Source: Chondrus crispus (lineage: Eukaryota; Rhodophyta; Florideophyceae; Gigartinales; Gigartinaceae). From it: DNA of 64,000 bases. A model generated the notes under the pieces. That model searched no databases, was not told where the DNA came from, and saw nothing but the letters and a program-made list of their open reading frames with translations. Positions 32,275 through 43,899 of the stretch are shown piece by piece. The translations under genes were made by a program, and so were the position numbers. The stretch lies in the NCBI RefSeq assembly GCF_000350225.1, contig NW_005179120.1, forward strand, positions 466,060-530,059. Direction: 5' to 3'. Position 1 is the first letter of the stretch. Each line of letters opens with the position of its first letter.

Positions 32275-35200
32275 CTTCAACCTCTCTTCTGAGAGAGCGG
32301 ACTGTTGCACACAGTGTGTGCTTTTATGGGAACAACTAGTGACACCATAAGCAGCACTGATTCTTTTATGGCTTCATCCTTTACAATGTCTTTCCTTTTG
32401 CAGCAGCATCTCTGTGATCCCTGCTTCCTCAAGCTTTCAGCGGTAACAGGTACTTCTACTTAAGTAGCTATCTTTGCAATAAACAGAGGGGCAAGGCACC
32501 TCACACCTTCACCACTCAAATCAAGACACTTCCCCCACGGAAATAGTGCCACACGCGAGCGCCATTGACAGCGCGCAACGTAGAGATACGCGTGTCCATG
32601 CTATCTGCGTGGACGCGGTCTGATTTAACCGATTCGGAAGAGCATAGCCGATGGCAGCCCGTTACAGCACCGCTGGAAGCAGCCTCTGACATGTACGTAA
32701 ACATGAACAGATACCATGGCAACTTGCCGTAGGAAAATGGCCGGTGGACTTTGCACTTTTAAGATAAGATACCCTCCGTATTGATTTGTGACCGCATGGT
32801 GAACATGTTTCTGACACGTACATTAGTATCAGAGTACATGTGGGTCTGAGTATTTGATAGAGAAGTTGCCATAGAAGGCACTGATAATCCGCGGAAAGGC
32901 AGGAGTTGTCGTTTGCTGATTGCCTTAGATTACATGGGTGAATTATTGATATGGAAAAAGAAGTTTTTGTTCGAATAGGCATTGATACCGGTTATCATCA
33001 TTTTATTTGTAACTGCAAGGGAGTACATCGCGATGTCCACACGCACTGCCAACTAAAGATAGCCTTCGCAGATAATTTTGCGAGCAACTACACTTCATGA
33101 AAAGGGATTGAAATTGTTTTGCGATGTATTGGCCTTCAGACTGAAACAGCTGTCGTCGACTTCCAGACTAACAAAGAATTTGATAATCCCATGGTGACCC
33201 CTTGAGTCCATTCTAACAACTGCAGTCCAGGTGGTGCGGGTAGCTCAGCGAGCAGTCCTAATCATCATGATCACGACTGGTGCACCACCATCCGCGGTAA
33301 CGAGCGACACGGCATTGTATGTTAACGGGATACTTGCGGCATTGTTGTCTAGCAATTTTCCGGCTTTCGGTGGGAGAGTCCGGACAGTCGAAATGAGATC
33401 GGTCTGCAACTTTCATGTCCTCCGCGCCATCTTGTTCAATAGAGATGTCTTCCCCGACGCGCTTGTCATTCACAGCAAAGGCGACTGTAACCAGGACCAG
33501 AAGGGCCAAGAGAAAACATGTGCAGCGATGAAACATGTTGGAGAGGTAGGCCTGCTTTTTCGGATGATTTGATACTTTTTGGATTGGAGAAAGGCTTTGT
33601 AGTGAGAGGGATGTTGAAGGACAAACTACCTGGTTCGGGCAATCGGGCATGTCTTATATAGACGCAGAGCTGTCCATGATGTTCAGGGATGAGATGATTC
33701 CAGCTCATTTGGTTTGCTGAGAAGAAGCCTAGGCTGAAACAAGCTTAGGGTTTTATCGCACAGCTGTGGACAACTTGTCGGTGTTCACCAAACGCGGCAG
33801 TGTTTGAGGGGGGATGTTTGCGATATAAAAAGAATACTTCTTCCATAGATTATATCTGCGAGGCGTGTTTGAATGGTGGATATTATTTCATCTCCCCGAA
33901 CTATCTTACTACATACCACAAGCGGAAGAGGCTCCGACTTTCTGGATGAGATGCAAAGGTTTGTTAGAATTGAAAGAGGTAAGTTCCACTTAAATGACAT
34001 GCTCTTCTCTTCGGCACTATGGTAGAAGAGGCTCGAACCCCAAAAACGTTTTTGCGGTTGAAAGGTTGATATGTTTTCTCTGTAGATAATCTGCATTTTC
34101 ACCGTTTTCTAAAATGTGCATCCCACACTACGGTTTCAAACTCGCATAATAAGTTGAAGTCGAAAGCAAGTAATGCTCACCACTACAGTGTAGTGGTTTC
34201 CCGAAACGATGGCGGTTTTGTTAAACAGAATTAAAATACAGTGCATGAATATACTGGGGAACGAGCTATAGAGCTGCAGTTGTGGGCTGAAAGTGGGTAG
34301 TGTTGATTTTGAGAGATGGCCAATCATTGTAATATCTGATATAGGTTGTCCAGGACCTCATCCAAAATGCCACCGGATATTGTGCAGATGCTACCCTAAT
34401 TCAAAGAAAATAAAACTACATGTCAGTTAAGGTCTCTATAGATAGCATATGCAGACGAGAACCATGATCCCAAGAGAAATTGCTTCCTCGCAGATGGTTC
34501 AAACATGTCCCGATGGTCGATGTACAAACGGGGAGGGAGACCGCCCTTCTTTACAGACCAGGACAGATCCCAAAGCACGACAAAGGACCGAGGTATTGTT
34601 AGCCCTCCAATAAAAGGAAAGTATTGCGTTGGACATAAAAAGGAAAATAGAAAACGATGCAAGTGTAGAAGAAAAAAGGAGAGCGGTGATTACAATACGA
34701 TTAGATCCGAACCGGTCGGTTCGTCCCGCAGGCTCTTGTAGTGATACATTGGTTGCTTTTTAATAGAGAAGTGCTATATAAGACTACGTCTGCTGAAACA
34801 GTCAGAAAGCGTACGAAATTAATATCTAATTCATCAAACGAACGAAATTGGGAAGGGGGTTCAGAAGATGCGACCAAGATTCAAAAGAGAGACAATACTG
34901 TAGAGTCATTTTATCAGCGAAAAACGGAGTCCACTTTCCGAAAGTAAAAATGTAAACCTACTTATCGCAACCAGCAAGATATGCAGAAATGAAGGAAAAT
35001 CGTGTCCTACTCTTGGAACTGACAGGTCGTTCCTCGTTAAATGCGACGCGAAGAAGAACTTAATCGACTCTTGTCGACGTACTGAATACAACAATGCTTC
35101 TCATCGTTTGAGAACCGACGGAACTTCCTCAACACATTACAGGCGCTCGCCCTCTCGCCTATTGCCTACTCAAGCAAGGGCGAGGACGGTGGTATTTAGG

Positions 35201-35515
35201 TGTTGGGATATAGTGAATTGCCCTTTCACGACCTCGGCGCCAGCCCCGATTCGTACCATGGCGCACGGCTAACTCGAATAATGTCATAATGTCATAATGA
35301 GCGCCAACAAACATCTACTCTCGATCGACGAGATGCATTAATCTTTAATGCAGTGACAACGGGAAAGTTATAGAACGAGAAATGACACTAGCCAGAAACC
35401 TCTTACTTCGCAAACTGACCCTATTCCCCAAATCTCCATTTGGGGTACCTCTGTCCAACCGCCAGGTTGCGTGTCAGACGTCAGATTCGCGCCCCCCCCC
35501 CCCCCCCCCCCCCCC
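32275..35515. other. Gene-free stretch left of the assembly gap
   Basis: Only short frames without recognisable motifs. It ends in a run of 24 C residues (35,492-35,515) directly before the gap, probably an assembly or sequencing artefact at a hard homopolymer. Confidence 0.5.
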
Positions 35516-35615
35516 NNNNNNNNNNNNNNNNNNNNNNNNNNNNNNNNNNNNNNNNNNNNNNNNNNNNNNNNNNNNNNNNNNNNNNNNNNNNNNNNNNNNN
35601 NNNNNNNNNNNNNNN
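35516..35615. other. Assembly gap (100 N)
   Basis: Exactly 100 N residues, the usual placeholder for a gap of unknown size. Features on either side may not be adjacent in the genome. Confidence 0.98.
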
Positions 35616-38346
35616 AGACATGGAAATCTCCCGGATACATGCAACGAGAAACCATTGGGCAGAGAGAGAACACGCTGCCAAAATCTAAAACTATTCATAT
35701 CAACGAAGTTTTCTCCCTCAATATTGGTGTCGTTGCCCTGTGCCGAAAGAAGATAGCCTCCCTTGCCAAAGGCCGACACAGCGGCGCTTTCAAAGGGCTT
35801 TCAATTCAAACCCCTTTGCCGCATACAAAAAGGCCTTGTCCTTCGTAAGGCCAACTTGTCCTGCTTTTGGACCCGAAGATATCCTAACATCTTTTGAGGA
35901 CTCATTTTCTGCGGTTTATGAGATGAAACCACGATCAAAACGATGCAAGGATGTGTTTCCTTCTTTCAGTGGGCGTTAGATCCGAAAATCAGCGTTGAAG
36001 GCAGCTCAAATGCATCATCACACGTGCGCCATGTGGAAACAATATATAGTGCCTTGTCACCCGACAACACGACATGATCTGCGTGATCTGCGGCGGTGGC
36101 ATTTGCAGTGCAGTATAGACAGCGGTTGGGGAAAATAGCCTTTTGTTGGAATTGCTTGATGCACAGCCAGGCATGGCGGCGGGTGGTTTGCAGATTGGGT
36201 AACATGGAGGGGTTGGTGAGACAGGGACGTAGTTTTCGAAGCAGGGCACTCCCAGGTAGGGCGTGCTTTAGTTCAACAAAGTAACAGGAGGGGAACGTGA
36301 GGAGAGGATGCGGGAACTTTTGAAGAAACAGGGGGCAATGAGCAAGGGTAGACGGTGTGCGACAGACACAAGAAGGGATATATCTAGGGTGGATTTGAGC
36401 GGAGATGGGAAGGGAGAGAAAGCCCTGGTGTCGGTGGCTTTAAAAAAGACTGGTCGTCGATGCTGCATAGAGGCAAGTATGCACGAGGTAGGGACTGGGT
36501 ATTTCGAGACTGGGACATGTCCTTTGGCAACAGTGCGAGATCAGAGATCTACTTCCTCTGGAAACAGTGCTTTGATGGTTTGAATGCGGGCACCGCGGGG
36601 TGCGGAGAGTGCACAGAGGCTTGCCATATTGTGGACATGAAAGGGGTTGTCCCACGTCATACTGTTGTATACGGGAAAGTACACGCGGTTGGCGAGGAAG
36701 GTGAATGTCCCAGGCACGGCCCTCGATCAGATTTTCCATAGATAATATCTGTAAAACAGAAGATGATTGGTCCCAAGCACACGGATGTGAGGGGACTATG
36801 ATAGTTTTCACAGCAAGGAAGAACATAAAAAAGAAGCGACATTTGGGAAATGATGGCACACATGACAGACATCCTTCATATCATTTGGTAGAATACGAAG
36901 AGAGATTAAGGACTTTCATTGTTATGACATCAGAATATAAGAAAAAGTGGTCGATATGTCAAATCGTATTGGCAGGAGGTCCGCATATTTCATGCAATGG
37001 CAATGAGTCAACATAATCCTCAACATGAAAGCGAATCACTGTACACAATTTACATTATAGTCTTTTTCGGTCGTCAGCACACCATAATTTCTGGGATAGC
37101 AGTACACATCACAATTTTAATGGAACTCGGTGTCACACATCCTGGATTTTCATTGCAAACAGTGCATTTCAACTCCCATTTTTTCGAAACGATACACATA
37201 GCGAAATTAATTAGCGGCTGCGGTCCATTCTCGGACTTCATCGGTAATCGGTACACCAAACCTGGCGGTGACAATACGAAGAGGCGAATATTTCGGCATT
37301 TTGTTGCGAAATGTATGTAAGAATATTCCCGTCGTCGTCGGACATTCACCACCGCCGTCGATATCCATCCTTACGAGTGTGTCGCACCCGACAGCGCCCT
37401 ACCTTGGCCATTCGCTTCTGCAGTATACATCATTTGCCATTTCATGTCAGGTATGTTCTTCCTCCGCCATTATACATTATAAAACCACCGTTTTCCATTG
37501 CGAAGCATTGCCGCCTGCATTGCCATTACTATTTGAGCACCAGCACTGTTTTGCCATACTTTTATATGTCCACTTTTAACCACTCCTAGATCAACTGCGG
37601 CGACCGTGTCGTATTGTAGTAACTCGTAACACCGAACTGCAGTTAAATCTCACTGTTTACGCTGATGTCCATTTACGTGGTCATTATGACGGCCATGTCC
37701 AGAAATTCCCAAAAAAGAATCTAAAGGAAACGTAGTGATGGTTCACGAAAGCGAGGGTACAGGATAGGATAGATTCATGCTATCCTAAAAACGGATACAA
37801 ACATGGCTACATATGCAGCTGTGGTCAAAATGCCACTGTGCAACTAGCCGGTGGTAACTGTCGTTGAACGCGGTTCGTAGGCTCGCGCGAGGCTGTACGT
37901 GAGCACATTCTAACGTGTGGCGGAGCAAGCGCGGGAAGGGTCGAAGACAGGAGGAGGAATAGGACGGAGAGAGAGGGGGCAGAAAGAATGGCTAGGCGGA
38001 GCACCTTAGCGAGCGAAGACGACCAAGCGGATGGTTTACTTCTGACTTCTGTTCTGTCCCTCTCTCTCTAATCATGCCTCAGGGCCTCCTTTAAGACAGC
38101 ATGGACGGGCATGTTTGGACATGTATGGACGTCAGCGTGCACCTGATTGGTCCATTTAATACTTTTCTTAACAGTATGATGGCACACACAGAGTTAAAAT
38201 AATGGCCTCTGTCACCACCAACGTGCCATACAAGAGAACACCATTGCCTGTCGCGTCCCCCATAAGTGCGAATGAATTAAATCTAGATCCAATTTAGCAT
38301 ATAATAAAATTCAATTTAATCATTTTATTGATGTCCCCGAATGCCA
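35616..38346. other. Gene-free stretch right of the gap
   Basis: No recognisable gene. On the minus strand at 36.0-36.9 kb the frames are Pro/Ser-rich followed by a Cys pair (RCLYCTANAT). This resembles in style the linker and Cys-rich tail of the helicase family, possibly a very decayed tail of another copy; I do not press it. A purine-rich block lies at about 37,920-38,000. Confidence 0.4.
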
Positions 38347-38852
38347 GTACACGGGGGTCGCGATATAGTGCCTCCCTGTGTCAGGAGGCCGAAAACGGCA
38401 CTATATCGAACCAGGCACTGTAAGATAATGAGATTTGCGGCTTTTTTGCAGCCACTTCCTTGCATCACTGCTCAGAAAGACCGATCGCAGGACTCCATCA
38501 CTCATACTTTGCATCTTCACTACAGACTCTAATCAAGCATTTATGTCATTAGTAGCTTCTGAGCCGTGGCATTGACTTCCTCCATTTTCGCAGCGATAAT
38601 GCCAGCCTACACTTTTGCAGATGTCCAATTGCATCATCGACGCTGCCTTTTTCCGCCATAGTCTCTATTCTAGTAAGCAACTGCATAATATCTATCGGCG
38701 GCGGCAGCGGCTCTCGGGCAGTACGTCCATACAACTGCCTCTCTGGAGACCCTTAGTTTTTGGCTCAAAATTCGTGCCATCCGCAAAAGGGTATCACTAT
38801 ATCGGAGCTGGCACTAACAAAGATGGCAATATATATCGCGACCCCCCTGTAC
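38347..38852. mobile_element. Short non-coding TIR element (MITE, TA target, Tc1/mariner- or pogo-like ends)
   Basis: Inverted ends: left CACGGGGGTCGCGATATA from 38,351, right the reverse complement CAGGGGGGTCGCGATATA ending at 38,849, one mismatch in 18. Both are flanked by TA (in GTAC on both sides), as in TA-inserting elements. Inside the left end a second perfect 12-bp palindrome CGATATAGTGCC ... GGCACTATATCG (38,361-38,372 / 38,398-38,409) forms a subterminal hairpin. The about 500-bp interior codes for nothing evident. Confidence 0.7.
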
Positions 38853-39284
38853 ACTTGAAAAAAGGCGGGAGGCTGGCAATCGAAGGAGATGCGATTCGTC
38901 TCCCAACAGAACCAAACCAAGATCCAAAACACATCCTTTCTACCCTCTTCCTTATCGATAGCTCGGTATGATGCACCCCTTTATTTACGAATCACGGCGC
39001 GCTGACACAATACATTACATTATTGGACATGTAATATTTTGAAAATTGCGAAAATATACATGCACCCATGGCTGTCCAGGCTGTCTTAAAGGAGACCCTC
39101 ACTTGCCGCTTCTGTGGGGACGACGAGCGTGGCCGTCGAGTGCTCGACGGCGCGCTCAGTTCGATCCTAGATTCTGAATAAATTAAATAGCATGTCACAA
39201 AAACTTACTCAAAATTAGGTCTACAGAACCGGCCGGCGGTGAAGGGAAATCAGCATGCAGAGTGCATATCCCTAACACCTGCCA

Positions 39285-39356
39285 TGATCAGTATACTGGT
39301 CAAGAAGCATTTTTGGCAATTTTGTGATTTCGGCCCCATGATCAGTATATTGATCA
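39285..39356. repeat. Left-end palindromic sites of the DDE-YqaJ transposon
   Basis: Two 18-bp near-palindromes, TGATCAGTATACTGGTCA (39,285-39,302) and TGATCAGTATATTGATCA (39,339-39,356), spaced 54 bp start to start. They match the right-end sites and are likely transposase-binding sites. Confidence 0.75.
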
Positions 39357-39533
39357 AGAGACCCGTTTGTACGTGTATTAGAACGTCCATAAAGAACCAA
39401 TCGCATCCATATGCATGTAAATGACTTCGTCACTACACTGAGCTCGCTGAGTGGAAGTAACCCGATTTTCAAGCTCTCAAATCGGTGGTGGCAATCCAAA
39501 GCTGTGTCTCTCCCAGCACTTGGGTTCATAGAG

Positions 39534-42500
39534 ATGGCTTCCGTAGTTCCTGACGCTGTTCTTGTGCCCACAACGGCTTCCCAGATCACTGGCACATTGA
39601 CAGGAGCTAGCGAAAACGATACGCAATGCACAGCAACTGCAGGTGGGGCATTTGAAGAGGGTGCTGGCGGTCGCGGGAGAGGCCGTAGTGCCGATTTCAA
39701 TCAACGACGTGGGAGCGGTCGTGGGTCTGCTGCAAGACGCGGAAGAAGGAGAGGAGGCTCAAGGGGGCGTCCGAGAGGAAGACGTTCTTCTGTTCAAGGT
39801 CAGGGGAGGGAAGACCCCAGCAGGGGATGGACTTTGTGTAATGGTGATTAGGGTTCCGTTATGTTGGAGGAATAGTTCGTCGACAAGATTGTAAGTGAAA
39901 GGGCACGTCTGTTTCTAACGTCCGCAATGGATAGGTTGCACGTTGAGCTAACGGTTCGAGAGGTTCCCCGTGGTAGATGCAGCTTTGTTGTTTCATTCAT
40001 GAACGCACTGCTATCACAGTGCATGACGTGGTTAAACGACTATATTATCCTCGAGGAGGTTAACGAAGAACGCATTCGTTTAGACGACATGTACCGTTAT
40101 GTCTCAGTACTCCTACTGTCTCATTGCACGGGTTTCAGTTTTCAGAAAACTATCTCACTAATGGGCGGTACTACCGCCCATTAGTGAGATAGTTTTCTGG
40201 TAGTACCGGGAGCGTCTGTCCTTCTCTTGACAGAGTGCGATTTATTGCGAGCAACATTCTTGCATACTCCGCTACTGGCCATGGTAACCAGGGGATTCTA
40301 CATGGCAATCACAACGTGACCAAACACAGTGTCTCTCCGAGTTTGAGTTATTGGCGTTTAGAGAAAGATAGTTTTTACTCCTTTGCATTTACTTGCAACT
40401 CTCGATGACGAGCTTTATGGTACGAGAGCTGCAGAAAATCAAGTGAAGAATTTAAGCTCGCGCAAAGCCGATCGAGAAGGCCATTCCGCAAACGCCATTG
40501 CTGATGCCTTGTTCAGAATCATCATGGCACTACGTTTTAGAAGAAGAGGTCAGACAGTAGTTGATTCTGTGCAAAAGCTAGTGAGCACTTTGACGGAAGG
40601 AAGGGGAGAGCAGGCCCTTGCAGGTTTTATTATAACGGCCGATCGAGGTTATGGGAAGGAATCTGTTCTTAAATGTCTGATGGAATCTGGGATAGGCTCC
40701 ATGCTCATAATGCCGGAACACGATCTCCGAGCTCATCCGTTCGTCGGTAAGTCGTTCCTTGATCCACTTCGTTATGATGTCGAGGACGACGATGAACGAA
40801 TGAATAATGCCAACATTGCACCTGGTAGCGTGAATGGCAACGACGCGCATACAAATGGTGACAACAACAATGGCATGAGGGAAAATGAAGCGCAAGAGGT
40901 ATCTGGGGACCAAGAGGGGCAGGGGAGCTTATCAGCACTGCCCCCGAAGCGCAATGACAGGCGACGGGCTTATATTGTAGATGACTCCCCTCACGTAGGT
41001 TCGGCATGTTTTTTTGCGGCGGAACGCGTCAGACGAGACGGCTCCCGTGCAGTCGGTAATGACAAGATGACTGCCATTTCCATCCGCGAGCATGGGAGCG
41101 ACAAGTTTGCAAAAGTCATCAGGTTCCTTTACAATGTACCTCCTTTAATTAATGACCATCTGAGAACATGGATTGCGGTACCGAAAGGCTGCATTTTGAA
41201 CAAGGTTTTGTTTAATAAGCGTGACAATCTTGGAGCTGTTGTGCGTCCTCCGTCGCCCCCGCAGGATCAAAAAGACTTCTTCGAAGCTGAGGTCCTAAAG
41301 ATGTGTACTGTTTTATCAGTGGGGCAAAGATGCGCCGACTGGTTTGTGCTCAGGCAGTTTCACATAACGGGTACAAATGCTGGAAAGATACTGATGAAAA
41401 GTGGCCTTGTGCGAGCATGTTTAGGAATGTAAACTGAAACGGAGGAGGAAGAACTCACCCCAGCGCAGTGGTTGAAGATTTTTTTGTGACGGGTGGTTCA
41501 GTGCAAAGGTATCCACAGAACCGATGATGAGAGGATCAGCAAATGAGGGGGCGGTCCTCAAGGCAATGGAACGGATGCGGTTTTTGCAAGTAGTGTATGA
41601 GTGTGGAATGTTAGGGATTAAAGGTAAGCACTGGTTGCCGTGCTCTGGAAGCCTTGGCCCTCATTGATGTAGATAAGCTGGAAAATGATGCGTGGAGGGC
41701 GTCTGACGATGCCAACAGTGTCATCGCCTTTGAAGAACAAGTTTTGAATCTTGCTTCTGTTGAGATTAAGACTAGGGTTGCACCAGGAACTGTAGACTCT
41801 GCTCTAATGTTGGCTGCTGCTAACACCATTACCTGTGACGTTGGGGACGAAAGATTTCGCCAGTTTGTTCCAGCAGAACACATAGGGCAGCTGCTTCACC
41901 AAGTCTTGGTGACTGGGGTGCAATTTGTCATATACGTTGTCGCAGCAGAAACGGGTATTCTTTACACTGTCGTTGCGAAATGCTCACAAACAATTGCCGA
42001 GACCTCTAAGGAGGTGCTACAGGCAAAAGCGGATTTTATCGTGACAAGGGCACATTTATACGATGCAGAGGTGGTGCCTCCACTTTTGCAGATGCGGAAC
42101 TATTATCCACACTCAAGTCAAGGCACTCTTTTTGGCGCTTTGTCAACGATTATGTGAAAGAAAAGGGTCCCTTCCCTCCGCTAAAGCTTTTTAAGCATTC
42201 CTCTCAAAGCCTATACTCTAAAACAAAAGGAGGAGTAGATGTTGCTACGCAGGCAAGAGCAATGTTACGCTCATCAACATCAAATTTTAGGGGGGAGCAG
42301 AAGTTGATTTCTCAGACCATCAAGACGTTGGCCATAAATGGATTTATAGCCTGGAGAAATTTTCAGAGACGGGATCTTCTCGAAGACGGAGCCTCCTTTC
42401 GATCTTTAGACTCATACAGAAACGCTCTTAATAAGGTCCAGGCGATGGCTGATTTTATTCATGATGTAGCTATTGAACTGCTTTCGTACGCAGATACGAT

Positions 42501-43083
42501 TCAGGACAGTACGGACCAAAGCGAGGATCAAGAACTAGGTGAAACTACTTCAGGAGATGCAACGCAATTAAGGAACTTGGCCGTAAACCGTCGTAGCAAC
42601 AGACATATATTTTTTAAGGCTCCTGGCGGTGTGCGTCTTAGACTATCAGTTCAAGGGCATGAGCCAAAACAGCAGCCCAAAGCTTTGTATTGCGCGCTTT
42701 GCGGACAAAACGCAGGGGGCTGGAGAGGACATCGTTCTTCATACAAATGCAATCTTTGTAATGTTCATCTTTGCATGAGAGTGTACCCTGGTTTAAGAAA
42801 AAGCTGTTGGTCAGCGTGGCATTCGGCGACAGAACTAGTGACGCGGACCACTACTGCCCCATCCCCATCTCGAAGCAGAGCAAACGTAAATGGGTGTGCA
42901 CCGCAAAATGTGACCCCAAATCGCCGAGCCCGGAACGATTCGAATAGCTCTTTAGAGCCTCCGAGGACTAGAAGGCGCATTCTTGAGAGTGACACTCTGC
43001 AGAGCAGCACCCGGCGGCAAACACGACGTACTTCTCGACGGAGCTATCGCGTGAAAGAAGCCAAAGTGCATGAGGATAAGTAA
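39534..43083 (+). pseudogene. DDE-type transposase fused to YqaJ-like nuclease and zinc-binding C-terminus (frameshifted)
   Basis: Read in pieces. 39,534-39,851: Arg/Gly-rich basic N-terminus. 39,927-40,170: helical region DDMYRYVSVLLLSHCTGFSF, as in piggyBac-like N-domains. 40,383-41,432: TLDDELYGTR and IITADRGYGKESVLKCLMES, the latter at the place of the piggyBac second Asp motif; then GQRCADWFVLRQFHITGT, a YqaJ/lambda-exonuclease lead-in. About 41,530-42,157: GMLGIKGKHWLPCS, the catalytic VEIKTRV (PD-(D/E)xK), EHIGQLLHQVLVTGVQF and GILYTVV. 42,154-43,083: zinc-binding tail with CALCGQNAGGWRGH and CNLCNVHLC. Breaks: a foldback insertion at 40.17 kb, frameshifts near 40.38, 41.5 and 41.65 kb (the last in the Pro-Asp motif of the nuclease), and a 4-bp overlap at 42,154-42,157. 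Transposase and nuclease lie in consecutive frames, so one large protein or two overlapping ones were made. Confidence 0.78.
40143..40199. repeat. 28-bp perfect foldback (inverted duplication, 1-nt loop) inside the transposase gene
   Basis: Left arm 40,143-40,170 and right arm 40,172-40,199 are exact reverse complements separated by one C. The sequence GGTA that ends the left arm recurs right after the insertion. This is what a template-switch (snap-back) event of about 32 bp would leave. It introduces a stop into the transposase frame. Confidence 0.9.
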
Positions 43084-43139
43084 ACAATAGCCTCAAGGGC
43101 TTCAGTTGGTCTATTTTGTCCTTTTTCGGACCGTGCTGC

Positions 43140-43362
43140 TGATCACTATACTGATTATGGGGGGTATTTTGGGTGTTTTTTCTTGGCTGAGAACCCGAAA
43201 TTAGAGGCCCCCTATCTTCCAAACCAATAGTTTTTCGCTCTTGAGACTCTGCGAAATGGTTGATATCGGGGTCTTCAACCCGTAAACCAAGTTTCGTGAC
43301 TGACGCTCAAATATGGATCGAACTTTTGTTGGGTGAAAGATCCATGATCAGTATACTGATCA
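43140..43362. repeat. Right-end palindromic sites of the DDE-YqaJ transposon
   Basis: TGATCAGTATACTGATCA at 43,345-43,362 is a perfect 18-bp palindrome. A degenerate copy TGATCACTATACTGATTA lies at 43,140-43,157. They mirror the pair at the left end with a wider spacing (205 bp). Confidence 0.75.
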
Positions 43363-43899
43363 TGAGCGGCTGGCATTAGGGATATCATGGGGATATTGCT
43401 CGCGCAACTATGTCTTTGGGCGAGTGATGCAGGGAGTCAAGAACGATTGCAGTTCATAATTCGTAAATGGGATGCGAGAGGAGCTATAGGATTTGCAAAA
43501 TGATAACCCGTAGAGCCAGGAATTGAAAGGCCCTATGCAGTTTGTGCAAGTGTAAAAGGAAAGGTTACAGTAAATTATCTAGCGATCATGACCTGGTGGT
43601 TACTGCACTACAGATCATTGCTTTGCAACGCCCATGAAAGAGAGAGCGAGATTGCAATCGGGATGCTTGTGTTTTCGAAGGATGCCGATTCCAAAGAGGC
43701 TTCATGGAAGATGTCGCTACACTCTCGATCATATGCTGTTGACGAGAGCCTTTGGCGAAATGGAGCTGAAACGGCGAAGCAAGGGGGCTTCGAAGAGGTT
43801 TTCGGCGATTGCGCGACGGTTGGATCGGATGTCGACATGGCCAGAAAGTCCTTAAGAAATAACTCTAGGTTTTTTTGGCTCCATTGGATATTATCTTGA

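Larger units (their letters stand above)
39270..43381 (+). mobile_element. DNA transposon with DDE-type transposase and YqaJ-like nuclease, ATAT target duplication
   Basis: 4,112 bp. The left end reads CCCTAACACCTGCC then ATGATCAGTATACTG. The right end, reverse-complemented, reads CCCTAATGCCAGCCGCTC then ATGATCAGTATACTG. Both ends are flanked by ATAT (39,266-39,269 and 43,382-43,385), which looks like a 4-bp target duplication. The only coding content is one plus-strand gene (39,534-43,083), now frameshifted. Ends beginning CCC and the DDE domain recall piggyBac, but that superfamily uses TTAA. The element is complete at both ends but carries broken genes, so it could move only with help. Confidence 0.8.

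Noticed and set aside
33230-33289. tRNA-like sequence: GGTGGTGC ... GCACCACC stem with GTAGCTCAGC inside
   Set aside because: Only 60 nt, no T-arm (GTTCRA) and no anticodon arm of proper geometry; a chance hairpin.
35492-35515. Run of 24 C residues as a possible functional motif
   Set aside because: Directly adjoins the assembly gap; more likely an assembly-end artefact.
36000-36870. Possible fourth helicase copy (Pro/Ser-rich linker plus Cys pair)
   Set aside because: Similarity is limited to composition and one RCLYC motif; no conserved zinc-knuckle spacing.
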